Shown here piece after piece: positions 50,710 to 59,687 of a stretch of 62,265 nucleotides of DNA. A program made the translations under genes and the position numbers. Every line of letters begins with the position of its first letter. Positions within the stretch are counted from its first letter, which is position 1. This DNA is from Steroidobacteraceae bacterium (GTDB taxonomy: Bacteria; Pseudomonadota; Gammaproteobacteria; Steroidobacterales; Steroidobacteraceae): the NCBI GenBank assembly GCA_019187185.1, contig JABAQU010000031.1:1-62265 (forward strand), written 5' to 3'. The notes under the pieces are model-generated. The model was not told the origin of the DNA. It was given only the letters and a program-made list of their open reading frames with translations, and did no database searches.

Positions 50710-51518
50710 GTCACATCACGGCACACCGGGGCGGCTTCGCGCGCGGCTTCACCGCGATCACGCAGGCGGCGGACCCGGCGAACGGCACGGGTCTCGGCCT
50801 CGGCGTGCTGCGTCTCGGCGCCGGCGAGGAGTGGAGTGCGCGGGTCCCGCGCGAGACCGCGTGGCTCCTGATGTCGGGCGAGCTGCGGGTGCGCGCGGGC
50901 GAGCGCGAAGCCGTCCTGGCGCGCGCATCGCTGTTCGACGAGTCGGCGAGCTGCCTGCACGTCGCGGCCGATACACCGGTCGCGCTGCTCGCGGGCAGCG
51001 ATTGCGAGCTGACCGTGTACGACACCGTGAACGCGCGCGCCTTCGCGCCGCGCGTCTTTCGGCCGGCCGACGTACCGAACGAGCATCGCGGCAAGGGCCA
51101 GGTGCGCGACCGCAGCCTGCGCTACGTGCGCACGATCTTCGACACGCGCAACTCCCCGCCCGAAGCCGAACTCGTGCTCGGCGAGGTGGTCACGTTCCCG
51201 GGCGGCTGGTCGAGCTATCCGCCGCATCACCACCCGCAGCCCGAGATCTACCACTACCGCTTCACGGCCCCGCAGGGCTATGGGCATGCGGAACTCGGCG
51301 ATGCCGTCGTCAAGGTGCGCGAGTACGACACGATCTGCATTCCGGCTGGCTTCGACCATGCGCAGTGTGCGGCGCCCGGCTACGGCATGTATTACTCCTG
51401 GGTGATCCGGCACCTGCCGGGTCGGCCCTATACGGTGCCCGAATTCACGGCGGAGCACGCGTGGACGATGCAGCCGGACGCGCAGTTCTGGTGGCCGGCG
51501 GAGCCGGGCGATGACTGA
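50706..51518 (+). CDS. iolB: 5-deoxy-glucuronate isomerase
   Basis: A 270-residue bicupin that isomerises 5-deoxy-D-glucuronate to 2-deoxy-5-keto-D-gluconate. The family fingerprint is present: VRTIFDTRNSPPEAELVLGEVVTFPGGWSSYPPHHHPQPEIYHYRF is the conserved metal-binding core (around residues 137-182), followed by DTICIPAGFDHAQCAAPGYGMYYSWVIRH. It overlaps the preceding dehydrogenase gene by ATGA and the following iolC by 8 bp, so the genes are translated as one block. Confidence 0.95.
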   Translation: MSHITAHRGGFARGFTAITQAADPANGTGLGLGVLRLGAGEEWSARVPRETAWLLMSGELRVRAGEREAVLARASLFDESASCLHVAADTPVALLAGSDCELTVYDTVNARAFAPRVFRPADVPNEHRGKGQVRDRSLRYVRTIFDTRNSPPEAELVLGEVVTFPGGWSSYPPHHHPQPEIYHYRFTAPQGYGHAELGDAVVKVREYDTICIPAGFDHAQCAAPGYGMYYSWVIRHLPGRPYTVPEFTAEHAWTMQPDAQFWWPAEPGDD

Positions 51519-53424
51519 CGCGACAGCCGGAGCGGCCCGCCCGCGCGATGTCATCTGCCTCGGGCGCGCGGCGGTCGACCTCTACGGCCAGCAGCTCGGC
51601 GGGCGCTTCGAGGACGTGCAGACCTTCGCGAAATATCTCGGCGGGTCGTCCGCGAATGTCGCCTTCGGGCTCGCCCGGCTCGGGCTCAGGTCCGCGATGC
51701 TGACGCGCGTCGGCGACGAGCCGATGGGCCGCTTCGTGCGCGCGACGCTCGAGCGAGCGGGCGTCGACGTCAGCCATGTCGCGACCGACCCGCACCGCCT
51801 CACCGCGCTCGTGCTGCTCGGCATCGCAGGACGCGACGACTTCCCGCACATCTTCTATCGCGAGAACTGCGCGGACATGGGTCTCGCGGCGGACGACTTC
51901 GACGCCGCGTACATCGGCTCGAGCCGCATGCTCGCCATCACCGGCACCCACCTGTCGAGCGAATCGACCGCTGCCGCCGTGATGAAGGCGGTGCGGCTCG
52001 CGCGCGCGCAGGGTACGCTCGTGGTGTTCGACATCGACTACCGGCCCGTGCTGTGGGGGCTCGCCGGCGCGGGCGACGGCGCGAACCGGTTCGTCGCCTC
52101 GCCCGAGGTGACCCGGCGCATCGCAGCGATCCTGCCCGAGTGCGACCTCATCGTCGGCACCGAAGAAGAGATCCGCATCGCAGGCGGCCATGCAGACACG
52201 GATACGGCGCGCGCGGCGATACGCGATGCCGGCCACGCGACGATCGTCGTCAAGCGCGGCGCCGCCGGCTGCACGATCCATCCGCCGACCGGGGAGGCGA
52301 TCGAGGTGCCGGGCTTTCCGGTCGAAGTGCTCAACACGCTCGGCGCCGGCGATGCGTTCCTGTCGGGCCTTTTGTGCGGGCGCCTCGCCGGGGACGACTG
52401 GCGGCGCGCCGGAGCGCTCGGCAATGCCTGCGGCGCGCTCGTCGTCTCCCGTCACGGCTGTGCGCCGGCGCTGCCGAGCCGCATCGAGCTCGACGAATTC
52501 CTCGCGCGCGCGCCGGACATCCGCCGACCCGACCGCGACGCGCGGCTCGTGCAGCTGCACGATGCGACGACGACCCGACGCCCGCGGGATCACCTGTACG
52601 TGCTCGCCTTCGATCATCGCCGGCAACTCGAGCAGCTGGCCGGCAGCGTCGGCGCACCCGTCGAGCGCATCACGCGCTTCAAGTCGCTGGTCGCCGACGC
52701 GGTCGAGCGCGTCGCCCGCGAGGTGCCGTGGCGCGATCGCATCGGCGTCATCGTCGATGAGCGCTACGGCGCCGACGTGCTGTCCCGCATGACGCATGCG
52801 GGTCACTGGGTCGGGCGCGCGATCGAGATCCCGGGTTCGCGGCCGCTCGAGCTCGAACCGCGCAACCACAGCGGCCTGCCGCTGCTCTCGTGGCCCGCGA
52901 ACCAGGTGATCAAGTGCCTCGTGTTCTATCATCCCGACGATCCGCTCGAGCTGCGCCTCGCGCAGGAGGAGCGGGTGACCGAACTCGCGCAGGATGCCCG
53001 CGAGCTCGGCCGCGAGCTGCTGCTCGAGGTCGTCGCGAGCGGCCGCGGGCATGCAGTCGACGACACGACCGTCGCACGCGCATTGCGCCGCTTCTACAAC
53101 CTCGGCGTGCGGCCGGCGTGGTGGAAGCTCGAACCGCCGACGCGATCGGCGTGGCCGCGCATCCAGGACCTGATCATGGAATACGATCCGCACTGCAACG
53201 GCGTGCTGCTGCTCGGGCTCGATGCGCCCGAGGCCCGCCTGCGCGCCGGATTCGAGCACGCGGCGCCGTTTGCGATCTGTCGCGGCTTTGCGGTCGGGCG
53301 CAGCATATTCGGCCAGCCGGCGCGCGAGTGGATGCGCGGCACGCTCACGGACGAGGCAGTCGTCGATGAGCTCGCGAACCGCTATGTGCGGCTCGCCGGC
53401 CTTTGGCGGGAGCTGCGCGCATGA
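51511..53424 (+). CDS. iolC: 5-dehydro-2-deoxygluconokinase fused to DUF2090 aldolase-like domain
   Basis: A 637-residue two-domain enzyme. Residues 1-320 are a PfkB/ribokinase-type kinase with YLGGSSANVAFGLARLG near the start and the catalytic NTLGAGDAFLSG (Asp281); it phosphorylates 2-deoxy-5-keto-gluconate. Residues about 340-637 are the DUF2090 domain (YVLAFDHRRQLEQL, VDERYGADVL, KCLVFYHPDD, WWKLEPP), which has a class I aldolase-like barrel and is thought to split the phosphorylated product into DHAP and malonate semialdehyde. No separate iolJ is present, so the fusion likely does both steps. It overlaps iolB by 8 bp and iolD by 4 bp. Confidence 0.93.
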   Translation: MTDATAGAARPRDVICLGRAAVDLYGQQLGGRFEDVQTFAKYLGGSSANVAFGLARLGLRSAMLTRVGDEPMGRFVRATLERAGVDVSHVATDPHRLTALVLLGIAGRDDFPHIFYRENCADMGLAADDFDAAYIGSSRMLAITGTHLSSESTAAAVMKAVRLARAQGTLVVFDIDYRPVLWGLAGAGDGANRFVASPEVTRRIAAILPECDLIVGTEEEIRIAGGHADTDTARAAIRDAGHATIVVKRGAAGCTIHPPTGEAIEVPGFPVEVLNTLGAGDAFLSGLLCGRLAGDDWRRAGALGNACGALVVSRHGCAPALPSRIELDEFLARAPDIRRPDRDARLVQLHDATTTRRPRDHLYVLAFDHRRQLEQLAGSVGAPVERITRFKSLVADAVERVAREVPWRDRIGVIVDERYGADVLSRMTHAGHWVGRAIEIPGSRPLELEPRNHSGLPLLSWPANQVIKCLVFYHPDDPLELRLAQEERVTELAQDARELGRELLLEVVASGRGHAVDDTTVARALRRFYNLGVRPAWWKLEPPTRSAWPRIQDLIMEYDPHCNGVLLLGLDAPEARLRAGFEHAAPFAICRGFAVGRSIFGQPAREWMRGTLTDEAVVDELANRYVRLAGLWRELRA

Positions 53425-55256
53425 AGCGCCTGCGGCTGACCACGGCCCAGGCGATCGTGCGCTACCTCGTCGCGCAGCGCGTGCGCATCGACTCGACCGA
53501 GCTGCCGCTCTTCGCCGGCGTGTTCGCGATCTTCGGCCATGGCAACGTGGCCGGACTCGGCGAAGCCCTTCAGGCCGAGCGCAACCGCCTGCCCACCTGG
53601 CGCGCGCACAACGAGCAGGCGATGGCGCATGCGGCGATCGCCTTCGCGAAGGCGTCGCGACGCCGGCGGCTGATCGCGTGCACGACTTCGATCGGCCCGG
53701 GCGCCACGAACATGGTGACCGCCGCCGCGCTCGCGCACGTCAATCGCCTGCCCGTGCTGCTGCTCCCGGGCGATACGTTCGCGAACCGCGATCCGGATCC
53801 GGTGCTGCAGCAGGTCGAACATTTCGGCGACCCGACGATCACGGCAAACGACTGTTTCCGGCCGGTGTCGCGCTACTGGGACCGCATCGTGCGTCCGGAG
53901 CAGCTGCTCGCGTCACTCCCGCAGGCCTTGTCCGTGCTGACCGATCCGGCCGACTGCGGCCCGGTCACGCTCGCGCTGCCGCAGGACGTGCAGGCCGAGG
54001 CGGGTGAGTTCCCCGCCGCGTTCTTTGAGCCCCATCTGCACGAGCCCGTGCGCCTCGGCCCCGATGCGCAGCAGTTGCGCGCCGCGGCGGCGCTGATCAC
54101 GGGCGCGCAGAAGCCGCTGATCGTCGCCGGCGGCGGCGTGCTCTATTCGGAGGCGAACGAGGCGCTGGCCGCGTTTGCGACCGCGCGCGCCATTCCGGTC
54201 TGCGAGACACAGGCCGGCAAGGGCGCCTTGCCCTGGGATCATCCGTGCAATGTCGGCGCCGTGGGCGTCACCGGCACGGGCGCCGCCAACGCCCTCGCCG
54301 CGGAGGCCGACCTGATCATCGCGATCGGCACGCGGCTCGCCGACTTCACGACCGGCTCCGGCCGGCTCCTGCCGCGCGCCGGCTGTCGCCTGCTGAGTCT
54401 CAACGTCTGTCGGCACGACCTCGTGAAGCGCGGCGCCACGGCGCTGCAGGCCGATGCGCGGCGCGGGCTCGAAGAGCTTGCCTCGGCGCTGTCGCCGGCG
54501 CGCAGCAAGGGCGCTTGGCTCGCTGCCGCACAGGCGCGTATCCAGGAATGGAACGCCGCGCGCGATGCCGCTGTCGCCGCGCGCAACGGCCACACGCCGT
54601 CCGATGCCGAGGTGCTCGATGTCGCAAACCGCGTCGTCGGCACGCGCGGCACGGTCGTTTGCGCCGCGGGCGGCCTGCCGGGCGAGCTGCACAAGCTGTG
54701 GCGCGCCGACGGGCCGGACGCGTACCACGTCGAGTACGGCTACTCGTGCATGGGCTACGAGATTGCCGGCGGCCTCGGCGTGAAGATGGCGCAGCCGGCG
54801 CGGGATATCGTCGTGCTGGTCGGCGACGGCAGTTACCTGATGATGAATTCCGAGATCGCCACCTCGATCGCGCTCGGGCTGAAGCTCACGATCGTGCTGC
54901 TCGACAATCGCGGTTTCGGTTGCATCAACCGCCTGCAGCAGGCCTGCGGCGGCGATGCGTTCAACAACCTGCTCGACGACGCCTCGCCGCGCGTCGACTT
55001 CGTCGCGCACGCACGCGCGCTCGGGGCGATCGCTGAAAAGGCGGACAACCTCGCCGCGCTCGAGCCGGCGCTGCGCCGCGCGCTCGCGGCGGATCGCACG
55101 GCCGTCGTCGTGATCGAGACCGACCCCGCGCACTCGACCGCGGCCGGCGGCGCCTGGTGGAACGTCCCCGTCGCGGAAATCTCCGCGAGCGAACGCGTGC
55201 AGCGCGCATTCGCGGACTATCGCGGGCATGTCGACGACTCTCCGGACGCGACATGA
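53421..55256 (+). CDS. iolD: 3D-(3,5/4)-trihydroxycyclohexane-1,2-dione acylhydrolase
   Basis: A 611-residue thiamine-diphosphate enzyme that opens the ring of trihydroxycyclohexanedione to 5-deoxy-glucuronate. The order is Pyr domain (FAIFGHGNVAGLGEAL, THNEQ-type RAHNEQAMAHAAIAFAK with the ThDP-activating Glu), central domain (LIVAGGGVLYSEANEALA) and PP domain (GDGSYLMMNSEIATSIALG, the GDG-x-NN-type Mg/ThDP site). CTTSIGPGATNMVTAAALA is also characteristic. The start at 53421 overlaps the iolC stop as ATGA, and its stop overlaps iolE. Confidence 0.95.
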   Translation: MKRLRLTTAQAIVRYLVAQRVRIDSTELPLFAGVFAIFGHGNVAGLGEALQAERNRLPTWRAHNEQAMAHAAIAFAKASRRRRLIACTTSIGPGATNMVTAAALAHVNRLPVLLLPGDTFANRDPDPVLQQVEHFGDPTITANDCFRPVSRYWDRIVRPEQLLASLPQALSVLTDPADCGPVTLALPQDVQAEAGEFPAAFFEPHLHEPVRLGPDAQQLRAAAALITGAQKPLIVAGGGVLYSEANEALAAFATARAIPVCETQAGKGALPWDHPCNVGAVGVTGTGAANALAAEADLIIAIGTRLADFTTGSGRLLPRAGCRLLSLNVCRHDLVKRGATALQADARRGLEELASALSPARSKGAWLAAAQARIQEWNAARDAAVAARNGHTPSDAEVLDVANRVVGTRGTVVCAAGGLPGELHKLWRADGPDAYHVEYGYSCMGYEIAGGLGVKMAQPARDIVVLVGDGSYLMMNSEIATSIALGLKLTIVLLDNRGFGCINRLQQACGGDAFNNLLDDASPRVDFVAHARALGAIAEKADNLAALEPALRRALAADRTAVVVIETDPAHSTAAGGAWWNVPVAEISASERVQRAFADYRGHVDDSPDAT

Positions 55257-56137
55257 TCCGGCTCGGCATCAACCCGATCTCGTGGACTAACGACGACCTG
55301 CCGGAGCTCGGGGACGACATTTCGCTCGACACCTGCCTCGAGGAAGCGCGCGCCGCGGGCTTTGCCGGCGTCGAGCTCGGCCGCAAGTTCCCGCGGGATG
55401 CCGCGCAGCTCGGACCGATCCTCGATGCACGCGGCCTGCGACTCGTGTCGGGCTGGTACAGCCTGAGGCTCCTCGAGCGCGACGCGGACGCGGAGTTCGC
55501 CGCGATGGCCGATCACTTCGCGCTGCTCGCCGCGCTCGGCGCGAACGTGATGGTCGTCTGCGAAGTCACGGGTTGCATCCACGGCGACCAGGGTGCGCGG
55601 CTGTCGCGGCGCCCGCACCTGCCGCCCGCGCGCTGGCCGGAGTTCGGCGCGCGCCTCACCGAGCTCGCCGGGCGCATGCAGGCCGCAGGCATGCGCATGG
55701 CGTATCACCATCACATGGGTACCGTCGTGCAGTCGGGCGCGGATGTCGACGCACTGATGAAGCACACGGGCGCCGCCGTCGGGCTGCTGCTCGACACCGG
55801 CCACCTCGCGTTCGCCGGCGAGGATCCGGTGCGCGTCGCCACGCAGTACGCGGACCGCATCGTGCACGTGCATTGCAAGGACGTGCGCCCCACCGTGCTC
55901 GCCCGTGCGCAGAACCGCGACGCGAGCTTCCTCGACGCCGTCCTGCAGGGCGTTTTCACGGTGCCCGGCGACGGCAGCGTGGACTACCCCGCGGTGCTCG
56001 CACCCATCGCGCGCGCCGGGTATGCGGGATGGATCGTCGTCGAAGCGGAACAGGATCCCGCGGTGGCGCCACCGGCGCGCTACGCGCGCCTCGGCCGCGA
56101 ATACCTGGGCCGCATCACGGGCGAGATCTTCGCGTGA
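55253..56137 (+). CDS. iolE: Inosose dehydratase (2-keto-myo-inositol dehydratase)
   Basis: A 294-residue TIM-barrel protein of the AP-endonuclease-2-like sugar isomerase fold. It starts IRLGINPISWTNDDLPELG, a recognisable IolE N-terminus, and shows the metal-binding residues in MAYHHHMGTVVQ, LLLDTGHLAFAGEDP, IVHVHCKDVR and WIVVEAEQDP. It dehydrates 2-keto-myo-inositol to the cyclohexanedione used by IolD. The start ATG at 55253 overlaps the iolD stop, and the stop overlaps the GTG of the PhoD gene, extending the same coupled array. Confidence 0.95.
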   Translation: MIRLGINPISWTNDDLPELGDDISLDTCLEEARAAGFAGVELGRKFPRDAAQLGPILDARGLRLVSGWYSLRLLERDADAEFAAMADHFALLAALGANVMVVCEVTGCIHGDQGARLSRRPHLPPARWPEFGARLTELAGRMQAAGMRMAYHHHMGTVVQSGADVDALMKHTGAAVGLLLDTGHLAFAGEDPVRVATQYADRIVHVHCKDVRPTVLARAQNRDASFLDAVLQGVFTVPGDGSVDYPAVLAPIARAGYAGWIVVEAEQDPAVAPPARYARLGREYLGRITGEIFA

Positions 56138-57492
56138 CGAGCACGGGCAGCCGCCGGCGGTTCCTCGGCGGCGCGGCCGGCGCCCTCGGTGCCGCGCTCG
56201 CCCCATGGCGCGCGTGGCCCGGGACATTCGGCTACCCGCGGCTGCAGCAGGGCCCGATGATCGGGGACACAGGCCCCACGCACCTCTCGATCTGGGGACG
56301 CGCGAACGGCCCGTATCAGGTGGCGTTCGAGTACTCGAAAGACCGCGCGTTCACTGCGCCGCTGCGCAGTGCGCCGGTCGCCGCGACGGCCGCCGGCGAT
56401 TTCACGGCCGTCGTGCGCATCGACGGGCTCGAGCCCGGCACGGTGTACTGGTACCGCCCGCTCGTCGACGGTGTCGTCGACCGCTACCAGAGCGTGCCGT
56501 TCGCCACGCGCACGGCGCCGGCGGGCGCCGCCGACTTCCGCGTCGCGTTCGGCTCCTGCGCGCGATTCGCGCGCGATCCGGTACAGCGCATTTTCGACAC
56601 CGTGGTGCGCGAATCGCCGGATCTCTTCCTCTGGCTCGGCGACAACGTGTATGCGGACTCGGAGGCGCCCGAAGCCATCGCGGACGAGTATCGACGCCAG
56701 CGCATGGTGCACTCGCTCCTGCCGCTCAACCGCACGACCTCGCAGCTCGCCATCTGGGACGATCACGACTTCGGCTACAACAACAGCGACGGCACGTCGC
56801 CCTTCAAGGACGCCTCGCTTGCGACCTTCAGGAACTACTGGGCGAATCCCTCGTACGGCCTGCCCGATGCGCCGGGCGTGTTCTTCCGCAAGTCGTTCGG
56901 TGGCGTCGATTTCTTCATGCTCGACGGTCGCTATTACCGCGCGCCGAACGGCGACCCCGACGGCCCGCGCAAGAGTATTCTCGGCGCGGCGCAGAATGCG
57001 TGGCTGCGCGCGGAGCTCGCCGCGAGCCGCGCGCCTTTCAAGATCCTCGCCTGCGGCAGCGGCTGGTCGATGGCGGATGGCGTCGACGGCGATACCTGGG
57101 CCGCATTTCGCACCGAGCGCGATGCGCTGTTCGATTTCCTGCGCGACCGGCGCATCGAAGGCGTCGTGCTGATTTCCGGCGACAGCCACGTCGGGGAGCT
57201 CAATTGCATCCCGTGGTCCGCGCGCGGCGGCTATGACCTGTACGACCTCGTCAGCTCGCCGCTCGCGCAATCGCCGTCCAGCTCCTGGGTGACGCAGTCG
57301 CCCGAGATCCGCATGCGCCAGGTCTACGCGGGCGGCGCGAATGTCGGCCTGCTGCATTTCACGCCCGAACCGGACCCTACGCTCACGTTCACGCTCTACG
57401 ACGAGTGGGGCCTCACGCCGTGGGCGCCGCTGCGCCTGACGCCGGCCGACCTGCGCAACGGCGTCGAGAGCTGGCGCCGGCTCAAGGGCTGA
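56134..57492 (+). CDS. Tat-exported PhoD-like alkaline phosphatase/phosphodiesterase
   Basis: A 452-residue metallophosphatase. The N-terminus SRRRFLGGAAGALGAALAP (residues 6-24) is a twin-arginine signal. The PhoD core shows an N-terminal Ig-like part (GLEPGTVYWYRPLVDG), then RVAFGSCAR, LFLWLGDNVYAD, WDDHDFGYNN and LISGDSHVGEL, which supply the metal ligands. PhoD enzymes release phosphate from mono- and diesters in the periplasm. The GTG start overlaps the iolE stop (GTGA), so a phosphatase is wired into the inositol operon. It could remove the phosphates left by the phytase. The specificity is inferred. Confidence 0.9.
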   Translation: MTSTGSRRRFLGGAAGALGAALAPWRAWPGTFGYPRLQQGPMIGDTGPTHLSIWGRANGPYQVAFEYSKDRAFTAPLRSAPVAATAAGDFTAVVRIDGLEPGTVYWYRPLVDGVVDRYQSVPFATRTAPAGAADFRVAFGSCARFARDPVQRIFDTVVRESPDLFLWLGDNVYADSEAPEAIADEYRRQRMVHSLLPLNRTTSQLAIWDDHDFGYNNSDGTSPFKDASLATFRNYWANPSYGLPDAPGVFFRKSFGGVDFFMLDGRYYRAPNGDPDGPRKSILGAAQNAWLRAELAASRAPFKILACGSGWSMADGVDGDTWAAFRTERDALFDFLRDRRIEGVVLISGDSHVGELNCIPWSARGGYDLYDLVSSPLAQSPSSSWVTQSPEIRMRQVYAGGANVGLLHFTPEPDPTLTFTLYDEWGLTPWAPLRLTPADLRNGVESWRRLKG

Positions 57493-57513
57493 TGCGTCGC
57501 GCGTGGCGCACCG

Positions 57514-59598
57514 CTACTGCAGCGCGCGCTCCACGTCCTCCCACGACACGAACTTGAAGTTCTGCGGCTCGCTCGGTCCGATGTTGCGACCGTCCTGCAC
57601 GACCAGGAGCCCCCGCGGATACTGCGGGCCGAGCGGCGCGCTCGTGACGTCGAGCCCGTCCGTTTCCGACGCCCCGTCGATGCCGCGCGGGCTCGCGACG
57701 ATGGAGAAGAAGCCGACGAACGCGTTGTCGCCTTCCCGGCGGAACACCGCGTAGTTGTCGGCGCCCTGGTTCGACACCACGATGTAGCCCGTGCCGTTCG
57801 GGCCGGCCCAGAGGCCCACGCCCTCCGCGTCGGCCGTCAGACCGCCGGGGCCGACCCGGCCGACGGCGCGTCGCTCCGTACCACCATTGGGTTCGGCCGA
57901 ATAGCGCCACAGCGCGACATCTTCTTCCGACACATACAACGCGCCGGTCTCGTCGTCGGCGACACAGCCCTCGGCGAGCGAGCCGACCTTGAACGTGCGC
58001 ACAGCCTCGGCGCGCACCTTGTCGCCATGTGCCACGAGCCGCCACTGGCGCATCGTGCCGGAATCTTCGTTGTCGTTGATGAACACGTACGTCTCGCCGC
58101 TCTTCGCGCTGCGATACATGCAGAGCCCGTACGGATCGGAGAGGCCGGTCTCGATCACGCCATCGGCCACGTCGACGAGGCGGCGTGCCTGCCCGTCGAC
58201 GCGGTAGAGCGAAATGCCTTTGGTCGTGCGATTCGATGCGGCGACGATGGCGACGCGCTTGCCGCCGAACAGGAAACCTTCGCGCAGGTCGACATTGTTC
58301 ACACGCCCGTCAGGCAGCGACTGCAGGCGCCGGCCCGTGAGGTCGTAGACTTCGAGCCCGCGCTTCTTGTTGGTGCCGATCACGAGGCTCAACCCGGGGT
58401 CGGTGGGATGCACCCAGATCGCCGGATCGTCGGCCGCATCACCGTAGTTCTCGGTGGGAACGGTCTCGACGCGTGGCTCGACAGTGCGCGCGGTCGGTGG
58501 TGCGACAGTGCGCGGATCGCGACCCGAGGCGCTCGCGAGCCCGAGTCCGGCGGCGATCGGGTCCCAGCTCGCGAGCTTGATGTTGCCCGACGCCCCGTCG
58601 TTGTCCTCATCGAACGCTGCGACCAGGCCGCCGGTGCTGCTGCCGATCGGCCACGCGACTACGGCGAGGCCCTCGCTCTCGCCGACGGCATCGATCGCGC
58701 CCGCCGCGCCGATCCGGAAGCTGCCGAGCCACGTATCGCCCGCGAGCTCATAGACATTGAAACGACCCGGCTTGACGTCCGCCGCGAGCAGGTAGGCAGC
58801 CTGATCGTTTGCGCGATAGACCGCGAGACCCTTCACTTCCTTCGCGATGTGACCATAAGGCGCGACGAGGTCGATCGCCTTGCGCTCGGCATCGGTTTCC
58901 GGCTCGGCCGCGACGCGCCAGATGCCGGTCTTCTCTTCGGCGACGAACAGCGTACGACTCGACGCGTCGACCGCGCAGTAACCTGCACCCACGCCCACCG
59001 GAATCGTGCGCACGAGCGTGCCGTGCACCGTACCGTCTGCGCCATCGAGCAGCCACTGTTGCACATTGCCTTCGACAGTGACGAACGCGTACTGGCGGCC
59101 GGTGTCCGGGCTGCGATAGGTGCAGAGCCCGGCAATCTCGCCGTGGACGGGCATCGGGTCGCCCGGCACACGGCTCACCTCGAGCGTGGCCGGGTCGATG
59201 GCGAGCGCCACGAGGCCGCTGCTCGCCCGGTCGCCCACCACGACGAGTGCCATTGCATCCTTGCCTGAACCGAGCCGCATGCCGTAGCTGACCGCGACAA
59301 AATCGGGTTCGACGCCGCGGAATGCGCCGATGCGCCGGCCGTCGAGCGCGAACAGTTCGAGACCTGCGGTGCCGCCGGTGCCGAGCACGAGGCTCCTGCC
59401 CGGGTCGGTGGGATGCAGCCAGAATGCCACGTCGTTGCCGTCGTTCTCCGGGCTCGGTGTGGTCTCGGCGATCGCCGCCACGTCGACCGCGGGAGGTGTC
59501 GCGGCAGGAGCGGTCGCATTGCCGGCGGCGTCCGCACGCATGCCACCGCAGGCCACGACCAGGAAGGTACAGGCCGCGCCGACAATGTGCTCACGCAT
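57514..59598 (-). CDS. Lipoprotein with two beta-propeller phytase (BPP) domains
   Basis: 694 residues with a lipobox ending VVAC (Cys17). Domain 2 (about 375-694) keeps BPP motifs: DAADDPAIWVHPTDPGLSLVIGT region, SDPYGLCMYRS, FINDNEDSG, TADAEGVGLW and VVSNQGADNY. Domain 1 (about 35-355) has the same fold signs but changed residues (NDVAFWLHP, KEVKGLAVY, AADVKPG), so it is probably weak or non-catalytic, as in described dual-domain phytases. BPPs use Ca2+ to remove alternate phosphates from phytate, commonly leaving inositol trisphosphates. The start at 59598 follows a GGGAG site. It is divergent from the OPA transporter gene and convergent with the PhoD gene. Confidence 0.9.
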   Translation of the reverse strand: MREHIVGAACTFLVVACGGMRADAAGNATAPAATPPAVDVAAIAETTPSPENDGNDVAFWLHPTDPGRSLVLGTGGTAGLELFALDGRRIGAFRGVEPDFVAVSYGMRLGSGKDAMALVVVGDRASSGLVALAIDPATLEVSRVPGDPMPVHGEIAGLCTYRSPDTGRQYAFVTVEGNVQQWLLDGADGTVHGTLVRTIPVGVGAGYCAVDASSRTLFVAEEKTGIWRVAAEPETDAERKAIDLVAPYGHIAKEVKGLAVYRANDQAAYLLAADVKPGRFNVYELAGDTWLGSFRIGAAGAIDAVGESEGLAVVAWPIGSSTGGLVAAFDEDNDGASGNIKLASWDPIAAGLGLASASGRDPRTVAPPTARTVEPRVETVPTENYGDAADDPAIWVHPTDPGLSLVIGTNKKRGLEVYDLTGRRLQSLPDGRVNNVDLREGFLFGGKRVAIVAASNRTTKGISLYRVDGQARRLVDVADGVIETGLSDPYGLCMYRSAKSGETYVFINDNEDSGTMRQWRLVAHGDKVRAEAVRTFKVGSLAEGCVADDETGALYVSEEDVALWRYSAEPNGGTERRAVGRVGPGGLTADAEGVGLWAGPNGTGYIVVSNQGADNYAVFRREGDNAFVGFFSIVASPRGIDGASETDGLDVTSAPLGPQYPRGLLVVQDGRNIGPSEPQNFKFVSWEDVERALQ

Positions 59599-59615
59599 CG
59601 AGGGACTCCCGCTAT

Positions 59616-59629
59616 GGAACAATTTTTCT
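59616..59629. promoter_or_regulatory. IolR-type operator 6
   Basis: GGAACAATTTTTCT (GGAA-N6-TTCT) lies in the phytase/transporter divergent region, 18 bp before the phytase start and at the -35 position of the predicted transporter promoter. Confidence 0.45.
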
Positions 59630-59639
59630 ATTCGTGTAA

Positions 59640-59645
59640 TATAAT
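59640..59645 (+). promoter_or_regulatory. -10 element of the transporter promoter
   Basis: A perfect TATAAT on the plus strand, 43 bp before the TTG start of the MFS gene. The -35 is weak (GAACAA, 17 bp upstream) and overlapped by operator 6. The A/T-rich core may also serve the phytase gene on the other strand (TATATT). Confidence 0.5.
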
Positions 59646-59659
59646 AGAAATGGCGTTTC
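59646..59659. promoter_or_regulatory. IolR-type operator 7
   Basis: AGAAATGGCGTTTC (AGAA-N6-TTTC) sits directly after the TATAAT, across the expected transcription start of the MFS gene. Confidence 0.4.
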
Positions 59660-59687
59660 ATACACAAGCCGGTGGAGTCTCGCAGCC

